Below, one piece after another: positions 44,984 through 56,568 of a DNA stretch of 64,000 bases. Positions within the stretch are counted from its first letter, which is position 1; each line of letters starts with the position of its first letter. The stretch is from Jaapia argillacea MUCL 33604 (taxonomy: Eukaryota > Basidiomycota > Agaricomycetes > Jaapiales > Jaapiaceae). The DNA is taken from contig KL197713.1 of NCBI GenBank assembly GCA_000697665.1, positions 1,514,593 through 1,578,592 of the forward strand. Direction: 5' to 3'. The translations under genes and the position numbers were made by a program. The notes beneath the pieces are model-generated. The model made no database searches. It was not told the origin of the DNA and saw only the letters and a list, made by a program, of their open reading frames with translations.

Positions 44984-47900
44984 TCATCCCGTCTTCTTAT
45001 CCAATCCAATTGTTCCCAGTGAAGTAGAAGTAAGTCGATACTGGGGTGGAGGCGACACGCTCCCAAATGGAGCACCCGACGGAGCTCGATTTGAACTCGA
45101 ACCAATCTCCTGTACCGATGCACTCCTTCCCAATAGTTCCTTCATGGGAGAACTATCACCACCACTGATGCCCCGCACAATTGCGGCACCACTTCCAATG
45201 GTGCTACTTCGCCCCGGCAAGTGACCAGGGTCGGATGAAACATCGCCCCTGTCCATCCCTCGTCGCACTACCACGGGATACAAAGACGGCTCTTCGTCTT
45301 GGGATTGCCCATGTGAAGAAACCTGTTGTCCTTCCTTCACTGGGTACAGGGAGCCACTGACAGAGGGGTGTGGGGCAGTGTATTGTCCTTGTCTAATCCC
45401 ATTGACTGGAGGAGCAGAATCGGATACGACCATCGCGCCCGGGAACGTGACTGGAATGATGCGTGACGCGTGGGCGTAACCAGACGATGATGGCGAACCA
45501 GCGACTGAAGGAGATCCCAAAGTGGACCGCGACTGCGATGGGTGCTGGCAGCGCTGGAGGCTATCTTCTTGGGTCATTTGGGACGAGTCAGCTTGATACG
45601 GCGACTGGTCATTGAGCTGAGGCTGTGAAGGATCGTGGGGTGCGTACGGCTGAGACAATTGGGAGTCAGCTTGATATGGTGACTGTCCATTAGATTGCAG
45701 CTGTGATGGATCCCGGGGCGTATATTGTTGAGGGATTAGGGAAGGGTCAGCTTGATACTGCGACTGCCCGTTAGCCTGCCGTTGCGACGGGTCTTGGTGC
45801 TCGAAGCGGAGGGGTATGTATTGCTTTTGAGATGGATCATATTGTAGTGGTCGGGGCTCAGTCGAAGGCTGCGAAGATTCGTCGGGCCCGGATTGTGACT
45901 GGGCGTTCGTTTGCTGCGGAGGTTGATCAGTAGAAGTAGGCCGATACCTGTGTGGGGGTGACACAGCCCCAGACGGATTACGAAGTAAATCTCCCCTTGA
46001 ACTCGAGCCAGTATCTTGGACCGATGTACTCCTGCCCAATATCTCCTGCATGGGAGGACTACCGCCATTGTTGCCTCGTCCAATGGTAATACCACCTCCA
46101 ACGGTCCTGCTTCGTCCCGGCAAGTGATTATGATCGGATGAAACATGCCTCTCCTTCATCCCTGATCGCACGACCGCAGGATACAGAGATGGTTCTTTAT
46201 CTTGAAATTGCCCGTGCGGAGAAGTCTGTCGTCCTTCCGTCGTTGGACGCAGCGAACCTCCAGCGGAGGGATTCGGACCAACGTATTGTCGCTGTCTCTT
46301 ACCATTGGTTGTGGGTACGGAGTCGGATACGGGAATTACGCCAGGGAATATGGCTGGAGTAATGGGGTATGGGCGGGCGTAACCAGACGGCGAAGGGGTC
46401 GACGAAGGAGAACCAGTTCCTGAGGTGTATTGCTGGGGACTGGGCTGGGAGTACGGGTGCTGAGCTCCAGAATTAACTTGTTGCCCATCAACAGGCCGAT
46501 TATTGCACTGCTGGCCTCCCACAGGGAACGAATCGGACGGATAAGGGGACTGCGATGGGTGTTGGCGCTGGGGACTATATCGTTGCGTCATTTGGGAAGA
46601 ATCGGCTTGGTACGGCGACTGCCCGTTGGGATTCAGCGGTGATGAACCCCGGGGCGCGTATGGTTGAGACATCTGGGAGGAGTCAGCTTGATAGGGCGAT
46701 TGCCCATCCACGTACTGCTCCGATGGATCCTGGGGTGCGTATTGCTGAGCGATTGGGGAAAGGTCAGCTTGATATTGCGGCTGCGATGGGTCTTGGTGCT
46801 GGAAGCGGAGGGGCGTGTATTGTTGAGTTGTTTGGGAAGGATCGGCTTGGTGTGGAGATTGCCCGGTCAACCGCTGTGGTGATTGATCATTACCATATTG
46901 TGATTGTGCGTTCATTTGTTGCTGAACTTCCCCATTGGGGCCCAACTGCTGACCTTGTTGAGTCCCCGAATGTGCATCCGGTCCGGTATTCGATAAATCT
47001 CGGGGGTGGGGATCTTGCAGATTACCACGTGGATTCGAACGGTCTGCGCGGGGATCGTTGCTCGTGTCATCGGAGCGGTGCTTCTCATTGACCCCGGAAT
47101 CCTGCTCAGCGTCTGGTACGTGGCGCCAATACCCGAGCTTTCTCCTGTGAAGAAACAGTTGTTAGGAATCCCTGGCGATGATGAGAGATGATGAAGACTG
47201 ACATGAGAAAGGAAGCAAGGCCCGCAACAACCACGACTGCGGCCACCCCTCCAAACGTACCACCGACGATGGATGCCACGTGTGTACCCGTGTGAGCTGG
47301 TCCACTCGTAATCGAGGCCGCCGGAGAAAAGGCTGACGTTGTCGGTGATTCGAAAAATGTGGACTCGCTGGAAGATATGCTTGAGAATGGTGGTGGTACA
47401 GTGAAGGAGGTTGTGAGAAGACTGGACGAAGATGATGATACTGGGTAGGGGGGAGAGGGGGAGGGGGGAGAGGGAGAGGGGNNNNNNNNNNNNNNNNNNN
47501 NNNNNNNNNNNNNNNNNNNNNNNNNNNNNNNNNNNNNNNNNNNNNNNNNNNNNNNNNNNNNNNNNNNNNNNNNNNNNNNNNNNNNNNNNNNNNNNNNNNN
47601 NNNNNNNNNNNNNNNNNNNNNNNNNNNNNNNNNNNNNNNNNNNNNNNNNNNNNNNNNNNNNNNNNNNNNNNNNNNNNNNNNNNNNNNNNNNNNNNNNNNN
47701 NNNNNNNNNNNNNNNNNNNNNNNNNNNNNNNNNNNNNNNNNNNNNNNNNNNNNNNNNNNNNNNNNNNNNNNNNNNNNNNNNNNNNNNNNNNNNNNNNNNN
47801 NNNNNNNNNNNNNNNNNNNNNNNNNNNNNNNNNNNNNNNNNNNNNNNNNNNNNNNNNNNNNNNNNNNNNNNNNNNNNNNNNNNNNNNNNNNNNNNNNNNN

Positions 47901-48789
47901 NNNNNNNNNNNNNNNNNNNNNNNNNNNNNNNNNNNNNNNNNNNNNNNNNNNNNNNNNNNNNNNNNNNNNNNNNNNNNNNNNNNNNNNNNNNNNNNNNNNN
48001 NNNNNNNNNNNNNNNNNNNNNNNNNNNNNNNNNNNNNNNNNNNNNNNNNNNNNNNNNNNNNNNNNNNNNNNNNNNNNNNNNNNNNNNNNNNNNNNNNNNN
48101 NNNNNNNNNNNNNNNNNNNNNNNNNNNNNNNNNNNNNNNNNNNNNNNNNNNNNNNNNNNNNNNNNNNNNNNNNNNNNNNNNNNNNNNNNNNNNNNNNNNN
48201 NNNNNNNNNNNNNNNNNNNNNNNNNNNNNNNNNNNNNNNNNNNNNNNNNNNNNNNNNNNNNNNNNNNNNNNNNNNNNNNNNNNNNNNNNNNNNNNNNNNN
48301 NNNNNNNNNNNNNNNNNGGGGAGGGAGGGGAGGGGGAATTAATGGGCGGTGGACATGTGGAATACAAAGTCGCGGTAGGTATGGTCCGCTCCGATGTATA
48401 CGTGATAACGTAAGGAACCTGGATAGTGGTGACGCTACCTACAAATGGATGCAGTTAGCCAGGCAGTTGACTTTCATCGATAGACCAGAGAAGAATGTGC
48501 AGGGGTAGTTGCAGGTGAGCAATGACAAGGAGATGAACTCACCGGGTATGGTAGACAAAGTGGTCTCACACCCCCCAGTCGGCGGCAAGTCTGAGGGAAG
48601 AGCCGAGGTTGTGGGAGTAGGCCCCTGCCGGATGTGTAGACCGAGGGTATCCCTTTTCTTGAAACAGTTTAAGATAGTTACGGTTTGACCGGGTGAGGAG
48701 GAAACACTCTCCGAATAGGTTGTCGATACTCCAGTGGTTTCGGAGGTGGCATATATGGTTTGAGTGGGAGATGGAACGCAGTCAGTCAT
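44984..48789 (-). CDS. Single-pass membrane protein with Ser/Thr/Pro ectodomain and duplicated Gln-rich tail
   Basis: Exon 1 (48789-48543) starts MTDCVPSPTQTIYATSETTG without a signal peptide. Exon 2 (48438-47203, mostly lost in the gap) has GSVTTIQVPYVITYTSERTI, a Ser/Pro-rich linker and a transmembrane helix (IVGGTFGGVAAVVVVAGLAS). Exon 3 (47144-44984) encodes 720 residues of Gln/Pro/Ser-rich cytosolic tail with repeated QSPYQADSSQM units. Agaricomycetes have many proteins of this plan, with unknown function. A surface-sensor role is a guess from architecture, comparable to fungal cell-wall mechanosensors. The frame through the gap cannot be verified. Confidence 0.65.
44990..46945. repeat. 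Internal tandem duplication of about 1 kb inside the Gln-rich exon
   Basis: The minus-strand segment from 46945 to about 45920 and the segment from there to 44990 encode two versions of the same block of roughly 310-340 residues. Shared landmarks in order are PLRFxHQDPSQ, QSPYQADSSQM, HPSQS, SGYAxxxxITPxxFPG, EEPSLYPxVVRxGM, HLPGRSxT and SxSVQxxGSSS. The copies have diverged substantially in between, so the duplication is not recent. Confidence 0.75.
47482..48317. other. Assembly gap (836 N) in a simple repeat
   Basis: Both edges of the gap are GGGGAGGG/GGGAGAGG simple sequence (47446-47481 and 48318-48336), coding for Ser-Pro repeats on the minus strand. The missing part is therefore probably an expanded low-complexity linker whose length may vary. 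Confidence 0.95.
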
Positions 48790-49739
48790 CTCGTATGCAA
48801 CGGTGAGGAGTCAAAGAAGGGAAATCAAGAGGGTTCAAACTCGCTGATGCTGAATGCGGGCCTGGCTGGTAGAGATCATATGAAGATGATGCCTTGGATA
48901 TTGATAGCCAGACAACAGTGTGGGGGCGTTTGAAGAGCCAAATTTTCATCAAAGGGGTTATAAGCCAGCGGAGAAGAAGTGAAATAAGATGATGTTGTCA
49001 CCGACTGTGTCTCGCCATAGGCCCAGTATCAAAACCAACACCTGGTACACCATGGCAGGCTTAAGTCCGAAGAATGCTGCTAGCCCAAGTAACCTCAGGG
49101 GGATTAATGATAGAGGGTCGTGACTCGATGACTGAAGAGCACGTCCGTGCCAAGGAGGGCGTTATAGACCGTGTCGGAATGCCGGGACGCCTCCATGATA
49201 TACAGTGCCTATACATGGGTTAGTGCAAGTCTTATGCGTGAACCACCGAACTCTGATGAGTACTCTTGGGTATGGCGAAGAATAATGCCAAGGTGGCGTA
49301 AAGGCGGGGTACCAAGTGAACGAGGCCGGCTTGAACTAACGCCGCGGTCGATTTTCATAAGATATGGTCGAAAGATCGTCACAGACCCTGTCGATCCCAG
49401 AGCTAGACGAAGTGGGGGACATAGGTCGGTCGTCGCAGGAATTGGTGCTCAATAATGAAGTGCCGCAGCACAGTCTGGCCAGAACGCATGTTAGGCAGCT
49501 AGTTAGCAAGAGCCAACTAGGGAACCAAAGACGAGACCCTGAAAGGCTCAGACATGCACTTCCGAGGTAGTAGGTTGCGAGGAATCAAAATGAGAAATTC
49601 GAGGTGGTGGTCGGAAACAACCTCAGGCTTGCGCGTCTGAGAGTTGACCTTCTTCACCTCCCATCATCGTTTCTTCCACCCTTGTCCAAAGCGACGAGAA
49701 CTTGCGAGTCCCTTTGAGAACTTCATTGCACAACACACC
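48790..49739. other. Intergenic, divergent promoters
   Basis: This 950-nt stretch lies between the starts of the Gln-rich membrane protein (minus) and the cyclophilin (plus). Small open frames only, no domain seen. Confidence 0.5.
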
Positions 49740-50492
49740 ATGGAGCCGGTCGTACTAGAAACTAGCTTGGGCGATATACAACTCGAGCTATACTGGGATC
49801 ATGCTCCACGGGTATGTCTCGGCTACCCCCCAACCCATTCTCGTCTGCACTCTTGATCACGAACAGAGCACAGACATGTAAAAACTTTGCGGAGCTTGCC
49901 AAGAGGGGTTATTACAATGGTGTTGTCTTCCACCGCATCATAGCGGTATGCCCTTGTTCCCTTCATTGTCGCGAAAGGATCTCAGTCTCTCAATCCAGGA
50001 TTTCATGATTCAAGGGGGAGATCCCACTGGCACAGGAAGGGGAGGTACTAGCATTTACGGCCAAAAGTTGTAGGTGGTGTTCCCGACGCGGCGGACGCGC
50101 CTCCTTCCTATCGTTTCACGATCTTTGCATCCAGCGAAGATGAAATCCACCCAGAACTGAGGTTCACTGGTGCTGGGATCCTTGCCATGGCCAATTCAGG
50201 TCCGAACACGAATGGTGAGGTTGTCCTGATCGTTGTTGGCATCGTATCAAACCCTCCTACCCTCAGGATCTCAGTTCTTCCTGACACTAGCGCCTACGCC
50301 ATACCTCGATAGCAAGCATACAATATTTGGGCGAGTCAGCTCGGGGATGCGCGTCGTGCAGCGACTAGGAGCTGTTGCAGTTGACGGTCAAGATCGGTGT
50401 GTTCCTTTTGCAGGGGTGACGACCTTGGTTGTACTCATGCTCTCCCCAGACCCCGTGAGGATGTCAAGATTCACAAGGCGAGAGTTGTGTAG
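49740..50492 (+). CDS. Cyclophilin-type peptidyl-prolyl isomerase (PPIL1-like)
   Basis: Six exons (49740-49811, 49874-49945, 49999-50069, 50135-50214, 50267-50396, 50450-50492) give 155 residues, the compact single-domain length. The frame reads [80 protein letters not shown], then [20 protein letters not shown]. The catalytic Arg (FHR), Phe/Met/Gln of [10 protein letters not shown] and the SQFF motif are present. A Tyr replaces the cyclosporin-contacting Trp (PYLD), as in several spliceosomal cyclophilins. PPIL1 binds SKIP/Prp45 in the spliceosome. The overall likeness to PPIL1 is strong. Confidence 0.9.
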
Positions 50493-50967
50493 TCATCGAG
50501 GTTTCATCGTCGCGTACCCCTCGATGTTTCCCACCCGCCTCTTTCTATGTCGAGTTTTGGAATCGTTCTATTGAATCCATCTCAATCTCGGCTTTACTGC
50601 TAGAAGTACATATTGAGAATGTCTGTTGGTTGGACCACTGTGACATCCATCCGGCGCAAGGCTTGTTCGCTATTCCCGGCGGGTAGGGTCCACTTCGTCA
50701 TGGGTTCCTAGAATCGAGGCTACGCCGAGTATATGACCCGATGGAGGGCTTTGGCAGGTCCCAGCACGTCAGGCCACGGAAGAACGGGACGCCTTCAGCG
50801 AGACTTCAAGTACTAGTAGGATATGACGAACAAAACCAACACAAAGTCGGTACCATACCCAAGGCGATAGTCCAGAGATATCCTGAACAGAAATGCATGG
50901 AATGAGGACGCCGTATACTTCATTAACCCCTCTCCCACCCTTCCCTTCGTGCACACCGTACCGAACC
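50493..50967. other. Spacer after the cyclophilin
   Basis: From about 50860 this matches the region downstream of the second tandem copy (about 53580 onward), so it belongs to the tandem duplication described below. No gene is seen. Confidence 0.5.
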
Positions 50968-52216
50968 CTATATCAACAACAGTAATCGAGGATCACCCAA
51001 CTTCGATCGAAAAGATGCGTATTCCTCCATTCCCTTCGTTTCATGAACAGCCCAGCCCAGAGCCAAAAAGTGAACTTGACGCAAAAGAAACTCGCGAATG
51101 TCGTCCAAGGAGTTTTCCAAAGGGGTGACTGCCCACTCTCTATTCGGCCAGGCACGGCGAGCAACAGTAAGCTGCGCATGCAACAAGTTTTGAGCGAACG
51201 TGGTGGGTTCCCAGTCAAGATGATCGCGTCGTCGACCAGGTATGGGGGTGACATGTTCAACCAAACATTGCCCGCTAGGGATAGTGGTATTCAACTCAAA
51301 GCGGGCACTGGTCTCCGATTGTCGGCACCACAACGCCACTGCCTCCCATATGCACCCAGCGTACCACCAACAGTTGAACGTGAGGAGATCGTAAACGGGA
51401 GCTTTCTTGTTCAGAAAGTCCTGCAGGAAAAAGAGATGCACTGGCTTGATGTACCCGGGCTGAAGAAGTTTTGATTAGTGAACAATGGAAATTCCACAGA
51501 AGAAAATCTCCTGACCCCTTGCCCAAGTTCTAACGATGCCATTTGAATATCCCCGGGGTCTATCACATCCGACAAATCCATTCTGATCTTCCCAAGGTCC
51601 ACACGGTTGTTGCGATTGTTGTTTCCGCCGAAAATGCGAAACCATGATGTAGCGTCTCGCTCGAGACGAAGCCAGGCGGTTCGTCCGCCGTCCGCCTTAC
51701 TCGCATCGGGATATTCAAATCTAAGAACAATGTACTCGTGGCCGGGAGCGGAGGGCTGTTTGCACCAGTACATCTGCTTCAAATCGGCAGAATACTGCTC
51801 GGGGCAGTTTGCCCAACGGAAAAAACCCAGCAAGGAATCCCCCGAAGAGAGTCGGAAATCATTTGCTACGGGGCCTCCAAGAGCAGGAGGATCACTGGTC
51901 TTTGAGCAAATTAGGTCAAACGCCGCAACGGCCGCGAGAATAATGCTTGGGATTATGTCCGACTGGAAGGGCGGCCTAGTAATAGCAGATCAGTATGCGA
52001 GTTGAACTAGGGACGAATGTTGGATCACGGGGACGTATAGCAGAAGGGTTTTGAATCCTCTTCACGCATGCATGGCCGTCTTTGGCGCTCAGTGAACCAC
52101 TGCGGGTGCGGTGAATTTGGAGGGCTTTCATACCGCCATGAGAGGGCAGGTGGAATAAAAAGCGTCAGATTTGATCGACTCGCCGCTACGACTCTGTGGG
52201 CTTCTTCACTCGGCAT
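50968..52216 (-). pseudogene. Tandem copy 1 of a fungal family of unknown function, degraded at its 5' half
   Basis: The last exon (51459-50968) encodes YIKPVHLFFLQDFLNKKAPV then YDLLTFNCWWYAGCIWEAVA. The preceding exon (ending 51516) encodes APGHEYIVLRFEYPDASKAD then GGRTAWLRLERDATSWFRIF. I recognise an Agaricomycete family of unknown function with the HEYxxLRF, WLRLxR and FNCWWxAGCxWE signatures. The N-terminal half keeps VPVIQHSSLV and ALGGPVANDFRLSS in the same frame, but has a TGA (52-kb position 51992-51990) where copy 2 has CGA. Further upstream the frame is broken in the same way as in copy 2. It is most likely a pseudogene, though a shorter product is possible. Confidence 0.6.
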
Positions 52217-53875
52217 GGTCGTTGTGGTGGGGGATCCAAGATACGTCCTAGGAACACGTCAACGATGATGAAGTGAGTCTGAAGAGAAAATGCTTACGAT
52301 GCTCAGCTGTTTTCTACGAGCCTCTATCCGGGGGGAGGAGCGCACGGGATACGAGGGGAATATTGTCCTGTGAGAGGAGGGGACGAACCCGTATAGTAGG
52401 TGGCGAGAGAAAGACATAGCCTGAGCATGAGGGCCATATTTTAAAATGCAGGCTATACCCGAAATCGTGGTAGATCGTTCATTAGTGTCAAATTGAGGAG
52501 ATTGGACTGTAGATCACGAAGATGACAAGCAGCGAGGTATCGTTTGATTCGTCTTATTCGACAAGGTTTGATCCTGTAAAGTTTGAAAGAGGTAGCCACG
52601 CAGCTGAGGCCAGGAGGCCTAGGGTTGTTCCGTTCGGAGATTCGCTGAGAGGATAGATAAGTATAGGTAGTCACGAGTATTTACACTTTTATCCAGTTGT
52701 TGGCTTTCCTGTGGGCTGGAGAAATTTGTGGCATGCCTGTAGTGAGGGCTCATGTCCAAGAATTCTCCGCTGTGTGGCACAAGACAAAGTGCGATTGACC
52801 GAGTACACAGTCTGGCCAAGTGGGGCGCAATGCATCGGTGGTTCGAAATATATGATGGTTTCCGAGGCAAGATCGAATCTAAAGGGAGTCGAGCTGATGT
52901 TCGAAGTAACCTCTCCGTTCGTGTCCCCATCTTGGAGGTGACCGGGACCACCCTCCACCACCCAGTCCTTCAAAACAATCAAAGCCGTTTTCCGACCCAG
53001 ATTCGGGGGGTCAGTATGAGGGGGACACTGTCGTCGGCTAAGGGCTTGGGTGTTGATAATACAGTAGGTGAGAACTTGCTGCGGGATACAAATATAGAGT
53101 TCATCATCATCAACAGTAGGTGAGAACGACTGAGCGTGGGCGTTTCGAGGAGATTTACCGAAACTTTGGGAGGAAATTTGGAGGAGGATGGGAAGAAGGG
53201 GCACCGCCTGAATTCATAGATCGGACTCGAAAGTATAGATCATGGACAGGAGGGTTGTTGATGGTGCCATGGACCTCGTGCAGAACCTCGAGCTCAACAG
53301 TTTGAAAGCGGACACCGCAATGTTTCTGTTGCCTAAAGGCGGAAGAAAAGGTAAATAAAAGGCTGATACGAGCCCTGCTGCCCTTTGTAGAGGAGAAAAT
53401 GTGGTTGTGCCTGTTGTCGATCTTCAGTTCGACAATTTGACAACGGCGTGCTTTCCTTATTTGGAAACCGCTTCGCCATATTAGGAAGTCCCGCCATGCC
53501 GATGCCTGACGGCTACGACTCGGGCAGACACGCTAGGTTTTCCAAGTTCGCCACGACAAATTGATGCCAGTACATATACAAAGCGAATACCCTGAGATAT
53601 CCTGAGCAGAAATGCATAGCATGATGACGCCGTTTGCCTCATTCCCTCTTCTCCCATCCTTCCCTTCGTCCGTACCGAAACCCTATATCCATACACCTGC
53701 AATCGATGATCACCAAACTTCAATCGGAAAGACCTGCGAATATCTCCTGATGAACTCCCTACTAATCTCTTCCAACCATACGACCAAAACTCCCCCAAAA
53801 ACTAGGCTCTGGTTTGCACACAAAATTTTCAGAAACGGATGCTGGTAGATTTCCAATCCTGACCTTTTATTAGTC
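52217..53875. other. Duplicated spacer between the two tandem copies
   Basis: The left part (52217 to about 52620) aligns with the 5' flank of copy 2 (55080-55500). The right part (from about 53440) aligns with sequence at 55560 onward. The middle 900 nt have open frames on both strands (plus 52752-53123, minus 53204-52689) without recognisable domains. A short direct repeat ACAGTAGGTGAGAAC occurs near 53061 and 53113. Confidence 0.45.
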
Positions 53876-55167
53876 TCACCACCTCCTGTATTGCAGAACA
53901 TCCTCGTGAACTTTTTCCGTAACATAATGGCGAATGTCATCCGAGACAATTTCTACAGGGGTGTCTGTCCACTTTCGATTGGGCCAGGCACGGCGAGCAA
54001 TACTGAGCTGCGCATGCAACAAGTTTTGGGCAAACGTCGTGGGTGCCCAGTCAAGAGGATCGCGTCGTCGTCCGGGTACGGGGGTGACATGTTCGACTGA
54101 ACTTTGCCCGCCAGGGAGAGTGGAATTCAACTCGAACCAGGTGGTGGTCCCGGATTGTCGGCACCACAACGCCACTGCCTCCCATATGCATCCTGCATAC
54201 CACCAACAGTTGAAAGTGAAGAGATCGTAGACGGGAGCATTCTCTTGCAGAAACCCCTGCAGCAGAGCGAGATGAATTGGCTTGATGAATTTGGACTGAA
54301 GGAGTTTTGATTAGGGAACGATGAATTACACAGAAGAAATTTCCTTACCCCTTGCCCAAGTTCTAGCGATGCCATTCGAATATCTTTGGAGCCCATCACG
54401 CCCGATAAATCATCTCTGACCTTCAAAAAATCCGTGCAGTTGTTGCGATTGTTCCTTCCGCCGAAAATGCGGAACCATGATGTAGAGTCTCGTTCGAGGC
54501 GAAACCAGAGGGTTCTTCCACCGTCCGGCCTGCTCGCATCAAATCTAAGAAGGATGTACTCGTGGCCGGGGGCGGACGGCTCTTTGCACCAGTACACCTG
54601 CTTCAAATCTACAAAGTACTGTGAGGGGAGGAGTGCCCACGCGAAAAATTCTGCCATGTAAATCTGGGAAGAGAGTTGAAGATTCTTTGATGGAGGGCCT
54701 CCGAAATCGAAACCACATAAATGGCCATATTTTGAGTGTTGTCTGTCAACGTCACCAAGGAATTTGAGAATGAAGCCTCGGGTTGGGGAGGCGTGGAGGA
54801 ATGGCCTAGTAACAGTAGATCGGTGCGTGAGCAGAACTAGATACGAATATTGGATTACGGGCACATATATCGCAAGAGTTTTGAATCCGCTTCAAGTATG
54901 CCTGGTCTCCTTGGGCGCTCAGTGAACCACTGTGGGCGCGGTAAATTTGGAGGGCTTGCCCATTGATAGGCAGTTGAGCCGGAGGAAGGTAGAGTGAGAA
55001 ACTGTGGTGGCGTCGGCCATGCGGCTCCAGAGTCTTCCTCGCTCGACATGCTTGTTGGATCCAAGAATACGTCCTAGGAAACACGTCAACAATGATGATG
55101 TGCGTCTGAAAAGAAAATTATTACGATGCTCAACTATTTTCTGCGATCTATCCGGGGGCAGGAGCAT
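53876..55167 (-). pseudogene. Tandem copy 2 of the same unknown family, 5' part out of frame
   Basis: The last exon is 54295-53876 (phase-consistent; FIKPIHLALLQGFLQENAPV then YDLFTFNCWWYAGCIWEAVA). The main exon runs up from 54349 (HEYILLRFDASRPDGGRTLW then FRLERDSTSWFRIFGG) and remains open through VPVIQYSYLVLLTHRSTVTR. Upstream, a plausible N-terminus (STFLRLNCLSMGKPSKFTAP then TVVH, from about 55020) is in a frame that meets a TGA before joining. Copy 1 shares this break, so it predates the duplication. The 3' two thirds look well preserved. Function unknown. Confidence 0.6.
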
Positions 55168-55559
55168 AGGGGATACGAGGGGAATGCTGTCCTGTTAGAG
55201 GAGAGGACAGACCCCGTAAGTGGCGACTACGGTCTGAGCATGACACTAGCCATAGTTTGGACACCAAACACCGCTCCAAACATGCTACCCAAAAGACTGA
55301 TTGATCGTCCCCAGCTTTTGTACGAATATCCTCTTATACTATGAGGATGGAGGAGGGCCATATTTGTAGAATGCAGCCTATACCCGAAATCATTGATTGG
55401 TGTCAAACCGAGGTGATTGGACGGTCGATCACGAAGATGGCAAGAAAATCATGAGGTAGCCGCGCAGCTGAGCCAAGAGCCGCAAGACCAGGAAGGTTGT
55501 TCAGTTTGGAGATTCAGTAGGTCGCAAGACACATCAGCGCCAGTCACTAGTCACACTGT

Positions 55560-56340
55560 TCCTCGACAATTCGCGTACCTTCTTGATTTGGAAGCCGCAT
55601 CACCAGATTAGGAAGTCCCGCCATCCAGCGATGCAGTCGAGGAAGTCGACGACGACGACGAATACTGGTTGCAATTGTGATAAGTTATGAGATGAATAAA
55701 ACAAATGAGTGAGTTGGTTACTTGGTATACGTCTCGAAAATCCAGAGGAGTCGGAAATAGATATGCACAGAATAAAGATACCCGTCGTTTCCATCAATAA
55801 CGAGACAGTTCATCGACCTTTAATCGACGACCTCCCGACTTTAATTCCACTCTTCTTCGGCTGCTGCGGGCCCTTAGCCTCACCCCCATCTTCCTTCTCC
55901 CCTTCCCTCGGCAGGACTTGCGAATACCTCTCCATAAACTCCTCACTGATCTCTTCCTCCCAAACCCTCCCTTCCCCCTCCCCTTCATGCCCCTACCCAT
56001 GTCCATCCTCCCCACCAGCCCCAACCCCCTGTTGCGAATGATTAAACAAATGCGTCCCATCCTTGACAACCGCCAACGGCCCACACCCACTCATAGGAAC
56101 TAACCCTCCTCCGCAAATGTACTCTCGCATCTTTAACCAACTTTCCTAATGCAATAATTGGGACTTCCGTATGTCCCCGCCCACCGATCCCACCAGGGTC
56201 AGGCCGAATGCCACTCCAATTTGGTCAGGTACCGTCTCCTCTGGAACGACGGTGGTGGTTAACGGCGTCAGTGCACCATACTGATGTCTCATAGACAGAT
56301 TGGTCCCAGCCTGCCGTTACACTCATATTGGGGGGTTTGA
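55560..56340 (-). pseudogene. Third, truncated unit of the tandem array
   Basis: Sequence at 55560-55640 repeats that at 53430-53510, and the minus frame EEISEEFMERYSQVLPREGE near 55960-55900 parallels EISREFIRRYSQVFPIEVW downstream of copy 2. The central HEY/WLRL/CWW exons are absent. Two minus frames upstream (GIRPDPGGIGGRGHTEVPII then ALGKLVKDARVHL near 56205-56130) look protein-like, but I cannot assign them. It may be a 3' remnant of the founding gene joined to unrelated coding sequence. Confidence 0.4.
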
Positions 56341-56568
56341 TATTTAGGGATGGTACCTGCCATTCATCATGAACATTCTGCATTCAACAGAAGACAGCCA
56401 CGTATACAAGAACGACACTGGCTGCGTTACTGCGCGGTATCCCGACTGAACTTGACTGTGGAGGTACAAGCTGGGGTAATGACGGTAACACGACAGCGGA
56501 AAACAAGCATCAAAACATCGAGATAGACAGCGATAACTAAAGCACACCGACAACTGTAACATACCCAA

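Noticed and set aside
53061-53127. Short direct repeat ACAGTAGGTGAGAAC, two copies about 50 nt apart
   Set aside because: Two short copies only. No array or element could be built from it.
52689-53204. 171-codon minus frame between the tandem copies
   Set aside because: It lacks a good start, has no domain, and a competing plus-strand frame of similar quality covers the same bases.
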